From NCBI RefSeq assembly GCF_000426465.1, contig NZ_AUFK01000013.1, positions 372,001 through 436,000 on the forward strand: 64,000 nt of DNA, read 5' to 3'. The stretch comes from Epilithonimonas caeni DSM 17710 (GTDB taxonomy: Bacteria > Bacteroidota > Bacteroidia > Flavobacteriales > Weeksellaceae). The notes under the pieces were generated by a model that saw only the letters and a program-made list of their open reading frames with translations, ran no database searches and was not told where the DNA came from. Shown here piece after piece: positions 53,482-61,880 of the stretch (position 1 is the stretch's first letter; the number at the start of each line of letters is the position of its first letter). The position numbers were made by a program, and so were the translations under genes.

Positions 53482-53668
53482 AGGTTTCCTTTTTAGGGGA
53501 TTAGTAACTAAAAGAGTTTTATACCAAGTAACCAGGCACAACAATTTTTATTTAACTATCAAAAATCTTTCCGTTAACAAGGAATTAAACAGATGATCAG
53601 TTTTTTTTACAAAACTTTAACATTATGTTAAATAGAAAAAAAGGGAATTAACAAAATTTTAAGAAAGT

Positions 53669-53742
53669 GGGCAGTACAGGATTCGAACCAGTGACCTCTG
53701 CGATGTCAACGCAACGCTCTAAACCAACTGAGCTAACTGCCC
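53669..53742 (-). tRNA. tRNA-Val (anticodon GAC)
   Basis: Read on the minus strand, the 74-base gene has an acceptor GGGCAGT/ACTGCCC, D-stem GCTC/GAGC, anticodon loop TTGACAT (anticodon GAC) and T-arm CTGG-TTCGAAT-CCAG. No CCA is encoded. Confidence 0.95.
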
Positions 53743-53750
53743 AAAATTTT

Positions 53751-53781
53751 AAAGAAAAAATCTCCCAGTTTCCTGAGAGAT
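53751..53781 (-). terminator. Terminator-like hairpin between tRNA-Val genes
   Basis: ATCTCCCAG (53760-53768) pairs with CTGAGAGAT (53773-53781) around TTTC. A-rich DNA at 53751-53760 gives a U-run on the minus strand. It lies between the GAC gene and the upstream TAC gene, so it may end or attenuate tRNA transcription. Confidence 0.65.
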
Positions 53782-53786
53782 CTTGT

Positions 53787-53860
53787 GGGCCCTGAGGGAT
53801 TCGAACCCCCGACCCTCTGGGTGTAAACCAGATGCTCTGAACCAACTGAGCTAAGAGCCC
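53787..53860 (-). tRNA. tRNA-Val (anticodon TAC), copy 1
   Basis: The 74-base gene has acceptor GGGCTCT/AGGGCCC (with G-U pairs), D-loop AGTTGGTTCA, anticodon loop TTTACAC (anticodon TAC) and T-arm with GTTCGAAT. It is identical to the gene at 53896. Confidence 0.95.
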
Positions 53861-53895
53861 TGAAATTTTTTTAAAGGCTTCAGTATCCTTTTTGT

Positions 53896-53969
53896 GGGCC
53901 CTGAGGGATTCGAACCCCCGACCCTCTGGGTGTAAACCAGATGCTCTGAACCAACTGAGCTAAGAGCCC
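53896..53969 (-). tRNA. tRNA-Val (anticodon TAC), copy 2
   Basis: This gene is identical in sequence to the copy at 53787-53860 and reads first on the minus strand. The 35-base spacer between the two is AT-rich. Confidence 0.95.
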
Positions 53970-54011
53970 CGCAACGGATTTCCGTTTTGAGTGGTGCAAA
54001 TATACGACTTA

Positions 54012-55253
54012 TTACGTCATTAGCAAATTTTTTTCTAAAAAATCTCCGACTACAAAGTTGCTGCCGCCAATGAAAATCATTTCCCCATCTTTACAATTCT
54101 GTTTTGCAGTAAGATAGCCTTCTTGCACGCTGTTGAAGATTTTATAATTTAATTCGGTTTTTTTTAAGAGATATTCATAATCCTCCGGATGCCTTCCCCG
54201 GTTGATGCTTGGTTTTACAAAATAAAATTCGGCTTCGGAAGGTAACATAGGGATAACTTCATCAATTTTTTTATCATTAACGAAACCAAGAACAATATGT
54301 TTGTGCTGAAAATAACCTTCCAGTTGATTGAAAACTTCTTCCAGACCAGCTTGATTGTGTCCTGTATCACATATTGTTAACGGCACTTTTGAAAATTCGA
54401 ACCAACGACCAATAAAGTTAGTATTTTGATGAACTTTCAAGAGTCCGGATTTTACATTGTCATCAGAAATATTGATTCCTTGTTTTCTCAGTTCGTCCAC
54501 CAGGGCCAAAACCACTCTGATATTCTTCTTTTGATAATTACCTTTCAAATCGGATTCTAAAGCTGTTTCGATTTTTGTCGCATCTATAAAAGGAGAATTG
54601 GTTTCTTTAGCTTTGTTAATGATGATCTCTTTTACTAAAGGGTTTTCGTCCCCGGAAATAATTGTCGTATTTTCTTTGACAATTCCGGCTTTTTCTCTTG
54701 CGATTTCTTCAATTGTATCACCAAGAATATTTTGGTGGTCAAGCTGCACATTCGTAATTGCAGAAACCAAAGGTCTGATAATGTTTGTAGAATCTAATCT
54801 TCCGCCCAGGCCAACTTCAATAATTGCCAGATCAACCTTCTGCTGATAAAAATATTCAAATGCCATTATTGTTGTGAACTCAAAAAAAGAAGGCTGAATT
54901 TCGCCCGGCAATTGTTTTAATTTTTGAATAAAATCGTAAACAAATTCTTTGTCACAATTTTTTCCGTCAACTTTGATCCTTTCTGTAAAATCAATCAAAT
55001 GTGGGGAGTTGTAAAGCCCAGTTTTATAACCAGATTCCTGAAGAACCGAGGCCAGCATATTGCTCGTAGAACCTTTTCCATTTGTTCCGCCAATGTGGAC
55101 CGTTTTGATTTTATCCTGCGGGTTTCCGAAAAACTCACAAAGTTTCTTGATATTGTCGAGCCCAGGTTTGTATGCCTTTTGTCCGTCAATCTGATAATTA
55201 GGAGCTTGAATAAAAAGCCAGTCAACGGCTTCCTGATATTCTTGTGAAGTCAT
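54012..55253 (-). CDS. folC: Folylpolyglutamate/dihydrofolate synthase
   Basis: The 413-residue ligase adds glutamate to dihydropteroate and folates. The P-loop GGTNGKGSTSNML, SPHLIDFTERIKVDG, the Mg/ATP segment EVGLGGRLDSTNI and ITNVQLDHQNILGDT are present, and DTGHNQAGLEEV marks the C-terminal domain. The cytoplasmic length is normal. It is monocistronic, with a -7 box at 55270. Confidence 0.95.
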   Translation of the reverse strand: MTSQEYQEAVDWLFIQAPNYQIDGQKAYKPGLDNIKKLCEFFGNPQDKIKTVHIGGTNGKGSTSNMLASVLQESGYKTGLYNSPHLIDFTERIKVDGKNCDKEFVYDFIQKLKQLPGEIQPSFFEFTTIMAFEYFYQQKVDLAIIEVGLGGRLDSTNIIRPLVSAITNVQLDHQNILGDTIEEIAREKAGIVKENTTIISGDENPLVKEIIINKAKETNSPFIDATKIETALESDLKGNYQKKNIRVVLALVDELRKQGINISDDNVKSGLLKVHQNTNFIGRWFEFSKVPLTICDTGHNQAGLEEVFNQLEGYFQHKHIVLGFVNDKKIDEVIPMLPSEAEFYFVKPSINRGRHPEDYEYLLKKTELNYKIFNSVQEGYLTAKQNCKDGEMIFIGGSNFVVGDFLEKNLLMT

Positions 55254-55269
55254 ATTTCAAAATGAAATA

Positions 55270-55277
55270 CAAATTTA
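55270..55277 (-). promoter_or_regulatory. -7 box TAAATTTG for folC
   Basis: The plus strand reads CAAATTTA. The box lies 16 bases before the folC ATG. A CAA (TTG on the minus strand) is 15 bases further up, a little close. Confidence 0.45.
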
Positions 55278-55345
55278 AAAATAAGGAGAAATCAATGGAA
55301 ATTAATTTTGGAAATTTAGATAAATAAAATTTAACGGAAATGAGA

Positions 55346-56008
55346 TTAGAAATTGATCGTATAAGTTCCTTGCGAAATATTCTGAGACTTCTTTGCTTTC
55401 ACATATTTTTTTGTCCAGATCACTGCAGCGGTAATATTACAAGCGTCTTTTATTCCACTGCTTCGTCCGGCGTTGGTTACATTTCCGGCTTTGTCAATGG
55501 TAATGAACATCACGAGCTGCCCTTTGGTCTTACAATTATGAGAGGGTAATTTCCCCGCTTTTCCCATCGTTCCGGGAATGAAAGCGGTAAGGATTCTGTC
55601 TTTTCCTATTTTAGTGATTTTATCATCTTTGGAATCAGTTGTTTTAGAATCCTTTGTTTCTTCTTTTTTAGTGAGTTTTTTATCGTCTTTTACAGGTTTT
55701 TCCGCCGATTTTTTCTCTTCTTTAACGGGTTCTTTGCTTTCTTCTTTTGGAGAAGCTTTCGTAATGGAAACTGTATCAAGAGGTAGGGCTTCAACGTCTG
55801 GAACATAGATTTCTGGTTTTATAACAGAATCTTGTTTCGGTTCTTCAATAAGTGGTTTTACAACCTCTGCAATTATGGGTTTGGGCTGTTCAGAGGCTTT
55901 GTAATAAAGGGAATTAAAGGAAAATAAAAGCACAAAAAATAACAACGCAATGACATAAAATGCAATTGGCAATCCGGATAATTTTTTGGTTCTTCTTTGG
56001 AATTCCAT
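55346..56008 (-). CDS. TonB-like protein B
   Basis: The 220-residue protein has one membrane segment (about 14-33), a Lys/Glu/Pro-rich periplasmic linker (about 40-130) and a TonB-like C-terminal domain with FIPGTMGKAG, TIDKAGNVTNAG and GTYTINF. This domain has two Cys (HNC and DAC) in the same places as in the 57276 protein. It is 3 bases after the ExbB-like gene. It may pass energy from the ExbB motor to outer-membrane receptors, but the partner ExbD is absent here. Confidence 0.8.
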   Translation of the reverse strand: MEFQRRTKKLSGLPIAFYVIALLFFVLLFSFNSLYYKASEQPKPIIAEVVKPLIEEPKQDSVIKPEIYVPDVEALPLDTVSITKASPKEESKEPVKEEKKSAEKPVKDDKKLTKKEETKDSKTTDSKDDKITKIGKDRILTAFIPGTMGKAGKLPSHNCKTKGQLVMFITIDKAGNVTNAGRSSGIKDACNITAAVIWTKKYVKAKKSQNISQGTYTINF

Positions 56009-56011
56009 TTT

Positions 56012-56656
56012 CTAGGAGGGTTTATTGATGATATCCAAAAATTCGTTTGTATGATATTGGATTTTCATCAAAAGATAATCAACTTTCGAAACCAAGATAT
56101 TGTGAAAAACATAAGATAGAAAACCGACCAAAAGACCGATTGCAGAAGGGGCTAGGGCTTTATAGAAATCAGCAGCGAGAAGATTCTGGGAAATCACAGC
56201 ATCTGTTTTAGATATCGTTCCAAATGTAGAAGCTAAAATGAGAACACCGCCAAGAAGTCCTAACATAGGTGCTGCACCGGAAAGCGTTGCTAGAAATGTG
56301 ATATTTTTTTCTGCTTTGTTAAGTTCTATTTGGGCGTGCGTTTCCATTGCATTGGCAATTTCGCTTATTGGGCGGCCTAATCTGTTTAGTCCCTTTTCTA
56401 CACTCCTGGATTCTGGAGAATTGTCCCTTCTGCAAAAATCAACTGCAGATTGGACTCTTCCATCATTCAGAAGGTCATTCACGTTTTTCAATAAGTAAGG
56501 GTCAACCCGATTTTCCCGATTGAGGGCGTACAGTTTCTGTCCAAAAAAAACAATGGCTGCAATTCCTGAAAATATAAGAATAATGATAATAGAAACACTA
56601 AGCAGGCCTCCTCCAAAAAGAAATTCCCAAATTGATAGTGACGATTGTTTTGCCAT
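56012..56656 (-). CDS. ExbB/TolQ/MotA-family proton channel
   Basis: The 214-residue protein has three membrane segments (about 17-37, 123-145 and 165-190). The conserved ExbB region reads GAAPMLGLLGGVLILASTF, and SAIGLLVGFLSYVFHN follows. This is the motor part of a TonB-type energiser. ExbD is not found in the adjacent genes; a complete motor needs one. Confidence 0.88.
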   Translation of the reverse strand: MAKQSSLSIWEFLFGGGLLSVSIIIILIFSGIAAIVFFGQKLYALNRENRVDPYLLKNVNDLLNDGRVQSAVDFCRRDNSPESRSVEKGLNRLGRPISEIANAMETHAQIELNKAEKNITFLATLSGAAPMLGLLGGVLILASTFGTISKTDAVISQNLLAADFYKALAPSAIGLLVGFLSYVFHNILVSKVDYLLMKIQYHTNEFLDIINKPS

Positions 56657-56747
56657 AGTTCTTGATTGTTATTAAGGTTCAAATTTATGAATTTCAGATA
56701 GAACAATTAAATTTACAAATCTGATTTTTAGCGGTTCTACATTTTTT

Positions 56748-57254
56748 TTAAAGTAATTTTTCAAAGTCTTTTTCTACATTAGCAGAAGAATCTTCGTCAA
56801 TGCCCCCGTATATTTTCTTGATATTTCCATTTTTATCAAGAATAAAATTCAGTGGATATTTATAAATGCCAAATCGTTCAAGATTTTCATAGTTTGTATT
56901 CAAATGAAGATAGTTGAATTTATGGTTGATTAAGAACTTTCGAATATCCTCTTCGTTATCAAAAGTTATGGCAATAAAAGTTATCTGTGAATTCCATTTC
57001 TCTTTTAATTTATTTAGATAAGGGAGTTCTTGAATGCAAGGCTGGCATTTCGTAAACCAAATATTGACCATTGCAGGTTTCCCATTTAAACTTTCGAAAC
57101 TGAAATTCTTTGAGGCTTCATCTTTCAAATTCTCTATTGAAAATTTTTTACCGGATAATTTACTTAAAAGTGGGTCTCTCTTGTCTAAAGTTTGAGTAAA
57201 ATATGATTGGTATGCTAATAATAATGCGAAGAAAAATAATGACTTACATTTCAT
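56748..57254 (-). CDS. TlpA-like thioredoxin-fold protein, exported
   Basis: The 168-residue protein has a signal peptide (about 1-20) and a thioredoxin fold with the redox motif WFTKCQPCIQELPYLNKL (CQPC) and the cis-Pro loop KYPLNFILD. Such proteins reduce disulfides in the periplasm. It lies between two TonB-like genes, 22 bases after the first, and may act on their conserved cysteine pair (inference). Confidence 0.88.
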   Translation of the reverse strand: MKCKSLFFFALLLAYQSYFTQTLDKRDPLLSKLSGKKFSIENLKDEASKNFSFESLNGKPAMVNIWFTKCQPCIQELPYLNKLKEKWNSQITFIAITFDNEEDIRKFLINHKFNYLHLNTNYENLERFGIYKYPLNFILDKNGNIKKIYGGIDEDSSANVEKDFEKLL

Positions 57255-57275
57255 CTTTTTTTTAATTATTAAACA

Positions 57276-58205
57276 TTAAAAAACAATTTTATAAGTTCCC
57301 TTTGATGAAACGCTAGCAGCTTCCGCTTTTACATATTGTTTTACCCAATTGATTGCTGTACTTGATACGCAAGGGTCGGAAACACCGCTTGATCGTCTTG
57401 CAGATGTCACCTTTCCGGATTTATCAACTGTGTAGGAAATAGTAATGCTTCCGCTTGCGGAACAATCGTGGTTGGGTTGTGCCCCGCCTCTTCCCATTGT
57501 TCCCGGGATAAAACCGATTAATTTCCTGTCAACACCAATTAAGCTGGTTCCATCTCCATCACCACCAAGTGGGTCTCCATAATTTCCTGGTCCTGTGCCA
57601 TTTCCCTGAGACCCGGATTTTGTTCCTCTTCCTTTCAGGAGGTTTCCAATTGCGGCATTTCCAAGTCCGTCTCCAGTTGCATTTTCTTTTTTGATGTTGC
57701 CTTTTACATTGCTTTTTCCGGTAATGTTTTTAGTGGAATTGGCAACGGCTGGAGAATTTGCTTTATCGTTGGATTTTTTAGTTGCGGCTGGCGGATTTTT
57801 TATTCTCGTAGGTGTTGGGACTACATTTTCAGGGATGTCTTTTTCTTCTTTTTCCTTGGAGGTTTTTGCAACTTCGGTTACGATTTCTTTTTCTTCCTTT
57901 TTCTCAGCTATTGGGGCAGGGCTTCCTTCTTCTTCCTTGGGTTCTTCCATGTCCCTTCCGTTTCTGTTATCGCCATAGTTGATACGCATTTCCGTCAATT
58001 CAACAGGAATGATATTTTCGCTGTTAACAGCCGTTATTTTTTTTGATTTGATAAAAGAAGCTGGGAGGCAGAATAAGACGGAAAAGATAAAAATCCCAAC
58101 TACCAATGCTTTGGTCAATGTAAAATCATAATGTTTCCGGTACTCGTAGGCACCGTAAGCTTTATGCCGGTCTTCGAAAATAATATCATCTAAATCCTGA
58201 TACAT
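57276..58205 (-). CDS. TonB-like protein A
   Basis: The 309-residue protein has a cytoplasmic start, one membrane segment (about 31-53) and a long periplasmic linker: Glu/Pro-rich first, then Asn/Lys/Gly-rich (about 80-225). The C-terminal domain starts at IGFIPGTMGRGG, has the HDC and DPC cysteines and ends GTYKIVF. This matches TonB-like protein B closely. It is the first gene of a four-gene minus-strand unit: TonB-A, thioredoxin, ExbB, TonB-B. Confidence 0.8.
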   Translation of the reverse strand: MYQDLDDIIFEDRHKAYGAYEYRKHYDFTLTKALVVGIFIFSVLFCLPASFIKSKKITAVNSENIIPVELTEMRINYGDNRNGRDMEEPKEEEGSPAPIAEKKEEKEIVTEVAKTSKEKEEKDIPENVVPTPTRIKNPPAATKKSNDKANSPAVANSTKNITGKSNVKGNIKKENATGDGLGNAAIGNLLKGRGTKSGSQGNGTGPGNYGDPLGGDGDGTSLIGVDRKLIGFIPGTMGRGGAQPNHDCSASGSITISYTVDKSGKVTSARRSSGVSDPCVSSTAINWVKQYVKAEAASVSSKGTYKIVF

Positions 58206-58279
58206 AGAGAATAACTTGTTTGCGTTATAACTTATTATCTATAACGAATCGTAAATATAAATATTATTTTCTGAAAAGA

Positions 58280-58738
58280 TCAGTCGTCCACTTCTATCTC
58301 ATCCGGACGGAAGTTGCATTTTAGCTTGAATTCGATAGGGTTTTCGGAACCGGTGTAGAAATCTGTTATTTTCCCTGTCCAACAAACCTGGAGGTCATCA
58401 TTGTCATTTTTATCAAATTTCAACTCGTTGTCAAACAAGAACGCTTCCTCATCATCAAAAAGGTCAACTTCTGTATAAGAGTCATCATCCGTGTCCTCTA
58501 CAAAAAAAGTCTGCCCTTCCAATTCCGAAGTTGTAATTGGAAAATCAAAAATATTAAGAGAGATCTGGGGAAAATTATATTGTAGAGAATCGTCCTCAAC
58601 ATGGTCTAAAGAATCATTTGTTATAACCTCGACTTCCAAAAAATTCTGCTTGTTGCTATAGACAGATTTGCAATAAGTACTGTCAATAAAATACTTCAGA
58701 GTTTCCTCTGGATGATAAATCTTTAATATTCCTTTCAT
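58280..58738 (-). CDS. Acidic protein of unknown function
   Basis: I do not recognise this 152-residue protein. It has no signal peptide or membrane span. It is very acidic in the middle (DTDDDSYTEVDLFDDEEAF). It has 3-4 Cys, one in VCWTGKITDF, and a beta-rich C-terminal part. It lies 74 bases upstream of the TonB-like operon in the same direction and has its own -7 box. Confidence 0.75.
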   Translation of the reverse strand: MKGILKIYHPEETLKYFIDSTYCKSVYSNKQNFLEVEVITNDSLDHVEDDSLQYNFPQISLNIFDFPITTSELEGQTFFVEDTDDDSYTEVDLFDDEEAFLFDNELKFDKNDNDDLQVCWTGKITDFYTGSENPIEFKLKCNFRPDEIEVDD

Positions 58739-58786
58739 TGTAAGGATAATGAATTATGAAATGATAAATTTTTAAATTGTGTCTAA

Positions 58787-58794
58787 CAAAGATA
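58787..58794 (-). promoter_or_regulatory. -7 box TATCTTTG for the acidic protein gene
   Basis: The plus strand reads CAAAGATA. It lies 49 bases upstream of the ATG at 58738. No TTG at 19 bases was seen. Confidence 0.4.
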
Positions 58795-58935
58795 AAAAAT
58801 TGAATGAATGTGAAAAATTTTTGTTGATTATTTTTGAAAATAATCATAAAGTTTGATGTAATTCTTGATATTGTGTTAATCTTGAGATATGATCCCTTAA
58901 AAAATTGAGGCTGGGGTTTTATAATCTTAAAATAT

Positions 58936-58943
58936 TATCTTTA
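58936..58943 (+). promoter_or_regulatory. -7 box TATCTTTA for the DUF885 gene
   Basis: TATCTTTA is one base off the consensus (A instead of G at the last position). It ends 20 bases before the ATG at 58964. Confidence 0.35.
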
Positions 58944-58963
58944 CACTGCCTAAAAAATTAAGA

Positions 58964-60763
58964 ATGAAATCTTTTTACAAAATATTATTTTTTGCTGTTC
59001 TCCTTTTCTCGGTTTCCTGTAAAAAAGAAGATTCTCCAATGGTAAAGAATATCGGATTCAACGTTTCTGACCTGGATTCTATCGCTGCAAATTATTACGA
59101 AGGATATCTGAAGTTTTATCCTCTGGAAGCTACTTCCCAAGGGGATGAAAGATACAACGACCTTTTGCCGGATAATCTGAGCCAGGATTTTATCAAAAAG
59201 GAAATTGCATTCTATAACTCGGTTCACGATCAATTAAAGTCTGTGGATTACAATTCTTTGGATAATGACCAGAAAGTGGTTTTTGACGTTCTTGAATATA
59301 CATTGATCGATAAACAGGAACGTTATGCTTATCATCCGGAATATATTCCTTTCACTCAGTTTGGCGGATTGCCTTTGGATTTTCCGATGTTGGGAAGTGG
59401 AACTGGGATTCAGCCTTTCAAAACTGAAAAAGATTATGACAATTGGCTGAAAAGGGTAGATGAGTTTCCAATATGGATGGATTCCGCAATTGAAAACTTC
59501 AGAGCAGGAATTAAAAATAATGTGGTTCTTCCGAAATCATTGGTTATAAAAATGATTCCTCAGATGAAAGCCGAAGAGATCACAACGTTTGAGATAGAAA
59601 AAAATATTTTTTACGGTCCGATAAAGAATCTTCCAAAAGATTTCAAACCGGTTATTGCGAACAAATATGCGAAGCTTTATCAGGATGCTATTAAAAATAA
59701 ATTGATTCCTGCCTATCTCAAAATGGCAGATTTCCTTGAGAAAGAATATCTTCCAAAATCGCGGGCAACAGATGGTTATAATGCCTTGCCAAACGGAAAT
59801 AATATCTATGCCTATTATGTGAAAAGCTGGACGACAACGGATAAAACACCGGACGAAATTCATAAAACAGGACTTTCTGAAGTTGAAAGGCTTCGCAAGG
59901 AAATGGAAAAAGTGAAAGCTCAGATCGGTTTCAAAGGTTCTTTGGAGGAATTCCTGAATTTTGTAAAAACAGACCCAAAGGCAATGCCTTATAAAACATC
60001 GGCTGAAGTATTGGCAGGTTTTCAATCGATTCTCGATAAAATCACTCCGAAGCTGAAAACAATGTTCAATGTAACACCAAAAACACCTTTCGAGATCCGC
60101 CAAACCGAAAAATACCGTGAAGCCAGCGCAAGTGCAGAATACATCCAGGGAAGTCCAGACGGAAAGCGTCCAGGGATTTTTTACATGCCAATTCCTGACC
60201 CGAAAAAATTCAATGTGACGTCGGGAATGGAATCTCTTTTCCTTCATGAGGCCATCCCAGGCCATCATTATCAGATCTCGCTTCAGCAGGAGAATTTGAA
60301 GTTGCCAAAGTTTATGAGATTCGGTTGGATAGGAGCTTATGGCGAAGGTTGGGCTTTGTATTGTGAATCGCTTGGGCCAGAGTTTGGACTTTATACAGAC
60401 CCGTATCAGAAAATGGGTTCTTTAAGTGATGAGATGCTACGCGCTGTTCGTTTGGTTATCGATACAGGAATCCATACCGGTCAGATGTCTCGCGAAGAGG
60501 CTATCAAATATTTCTTGAGTAATGTTGCTTACGATGAAGCTGGGGCCACTGCAGAAGTAGAAAGATATATGGCTTTGCCTGGCCAGGCTTTAAGTTATAA
60601 AACCGGTGCGATGAAAATAAGAGAATTAAGAAACAAATATCAAAAAGAGCAAGGCAAAAAATTCAACTTGGCATCTTTCCACGATGAGGTTTTGAGTCAA
60701 GGTTGCCTTCCATTAGAGGTTTTGGAAAGAAAAATGAATATTTGGTCAAAAGGTATTAAATAA
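58964..60763 (+). CDS. DUF885-family lipoprotein, putative metallohydrolase
   Basis: The 599-residue lipoprotein has the lipobox FSVSC (about Cys19). DUF885 proteins are peptidase-like, and a metal site is visible as FLHEAIPGHHYQISLQQE with a later GEGWALYCESLG. Length is normal for the family. The substrate is unknown; an exported dipeptidase or carboxypeptidase is plausible. DinB-like protein follows by 16 bases. Confidence 0.85.
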   Translation: MKSFYKILFFAVLLFSVSCKKEDSPMVKNIGFNVSDLDSIAANYYEGYLKFYPLEATSQGDERYNDLLPDNLSQDFIKKEIAFYNSVHDQLKSVDYNSLDNDQKVVFDVLEYTLIDKQERYAYHPEYIPFTQFGGLPLDFPMLGSGTGIQPFKTEKDYDNWLKRVDEFPIWMDSAIENFRAGIKNNVVLPKSLVIKMIPQMKAEEITTFEIEKNIFYGPIKNLPKDFKPVIANKYAKLYQDAIKNKLIPAYLKMADFLEKEYLPKSRATDGYNALPNGNNIYAYYVKSWTTTDKTPDEIHKTGLSEVERLRKEMEKVKAQIGFKGSLEEFLNFVKTDPKAMPYKTSAEVLAGFQSILDKITPKLKTMFNVTPKTPFEIRQTEKYREASASAEYIQGSPDGKRPGIFYMPIPDPKKFNVTSGMESLFLHEAIPGHHYQISLQQENLKLPKFMRFGWIGAYGEGWALYCESLGPEFGLYTDPYQKMGSLSDEMLRAVRLVIDTGIHTGQMSREEAIKYFLSNVAYDEAGATAEVERYMALPGQALSYKTGAMKIRELRNKYQKEQGKKFNLASFHDEVLSQGCLPLEVLERKMNIWSKGIK

Positions 60764-60779
60764 AATATTTGATTTTGAT

Positions 60780-61223
60780 ATGATGATAGAAAGCTTGAAA
60801 TCACTTTACAATAGAGATTTGAACAAATTGAAATTTGAAATTGAGTCGTATAAAAGTGAAAAATCAATTTGGAAAACCGATAAAAATATTTCAAACTCTG
60901 CAGGCAATCTTTGTCTCCATTTGGTCGGGAACCTCAATACTTACATTGGTGCAGAATTGGGAAAAACGGAATATGTCAGGCATCGTGACCTCGAGTTTTC
61001 TCTAAAGGGTATTCCTAAAAATGAGCTTGTTGGAAAGGTAGAATCTACAATAGAGGTCGTGGACTCTGTCCTTAATAAATTATCCGGAGAAGATTTGGGA
61101 AAAGATTACCCAACGGAAGCTTTAGGTTACAAAATGACGACCGGATATTTCCTGATGCACCTGCTTTCCCATCTCAATTATCATCTTGGACAGATCAATT
61201 ATCACAGAAGATTGTTGGATTAA
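60780..61223 (+). CDS. DinB-like four-helix metal-binding protein
   Basis: The 147-residue protein has the DinB/YfiT-type helical bundle. Likely metal ligands are the His in LHLVGNLNTYIG and two His in LLSHLNYHLGQINYH. The DinB group includes thiol transferases; the substrate is unknown. It starts at one of two adjacent ATGs (60780 or 60783). It ends convergently with nth, 1 base apart. Confidence 0.8.
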   Translation: MMIESLKSLYNRDLNKLKFEIESYKSEKSIWKTDKNISNSAGNLCLHLVGNLNTYIGAELGKTEYVRHRDLEFSLKGIPKNELVGKVESTIEVVDSVLNKLSGEDLGKDYPTEALGYKMTTGYFLMHLLSHLNYHLGQINYHRRLLD

Positions 61224-61224
61224 A

Positions 61225-61845
61225 TTACTTTTCAAACAACATTTTCGTAATATGGTCTTTCTCTTTATTTCCTCTTGCCGGTGAATATTCTCGTCCGTAG
61301 AAAATGATCTGAAGATGTAATTTGTTCCACACACTTTCATCCCAAAGACTTTTTGCGTCTTTTTCGGTTTCTACAACGTTTTTACCTGATGTCAATTTCC
61401 ATTGTGTCATCAGTCTGTGGATGTGTGTGTCAACAGGAAACGCCGGAAAACCAAATCCCTGGCTCATCACAACAGAAGCCGTTTTGTGACCAACGCCAGC
61501 CAAACTTTCCAATTCTTCATAAGTTTGCGGAACTATGGAATTGAATTTTTCCACCAGAACTTCCGCCATTTTTTTCAGATTTTTCGCTTTGGAATTTGAA
61601 AGACCGATCTCTTTGATTAATTCCTTGATTTCCTCTACGCTTAGCTTAGCCATTTTTTCAGGCGTGTCAGCAACCGCAAAAAGCTTTGGTGTGATTTGAT
61701 TCACTTTTTTGTCCGTTGTCTGGGCAGAAAGTGCCACTGCAACCATCAGAGTATAAGCGTCTTTGTGGTCTAGGGGAATTGGAACTTCGGGATATAATTT
61801 TTCTAATTCTTCCTGAACAATCCTGGCTCTTTGCTTTTTCGTCAT
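61225..61845 (-). CDS. nth: Endonuclease III (Nth) without the Fe-S cluster
   Basis: The 206-residue DNA glycosylase/AP lyase removes oxidised pyrimidines. The helix-hairpin-helix GVGHKTASVV with the catalytic Lys, and FPVDTHIHRL with the catalytic Asp, are present. The normal C-terminal Cys-x6-Cys-x2-Cys-x5-Cys is missing: after YGREYSPARGN the chain ends, and there is no Cys in the whole protein. I start at ATG 61845 because the longer start at 61869 would lie within the promoter. The convergent DinB-like gene ends next to it. Confidence 0.9.
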   Translation of the reverse strand: MTKKQRARIVQEELEKLYPEVPIPLDHKDAYTLMVAVALSAQTTDKKVNQITPKLFAVADTPEKMAKLSVEEIKELIKEIGLSNSKAKNLKKMAEVLVEKFNSIVPQTYEELESLAGVGHKTASVVMSQGFGFPAFPVDTHIHRLMTQWKLTSGKNVVETEKDAKSLWDESVWNKLHLQIIFYGREYSPARGNKEKDHITKMLFEK

Positions 61846-61861
61846 TTTGATGGTAACTTTG
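61831..61861 (+). promoter_or_regulatory. Full promoter TTG-N20-TAACTTTG for bcp
   Basis: TTG at 61831-61833, 20 bases, then TAACTTTG at 61854-61861. The -33 part lies inside the start of nth. The bcp ATG is 20 bases further on. Confidence 0.65.
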
Positions 61862-61866
61862 TCGTA

Positions 61867-61874
61867 CAAAAATA
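61867..61874 (-). promoter_or_regulatory. -7 box TATTTTTG for nth, overlapping the bcp promoter
   Basis: The plus strand reads CAAAAATA. It lies 22 bases before the nth ATG at 61845. Its start site would fall in the -7 region of the bcp promoter, so the two promoters interfere. Confidence 0.5.
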
Positions 61875-61880
61875 GAAATT

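Noticed and set aside
53482-53544. Longer start for the VanZ-like protein
   Set aside because: The added lead is not hydrophobic and the ATG at 53481 has an AGGAAA site in front of it.
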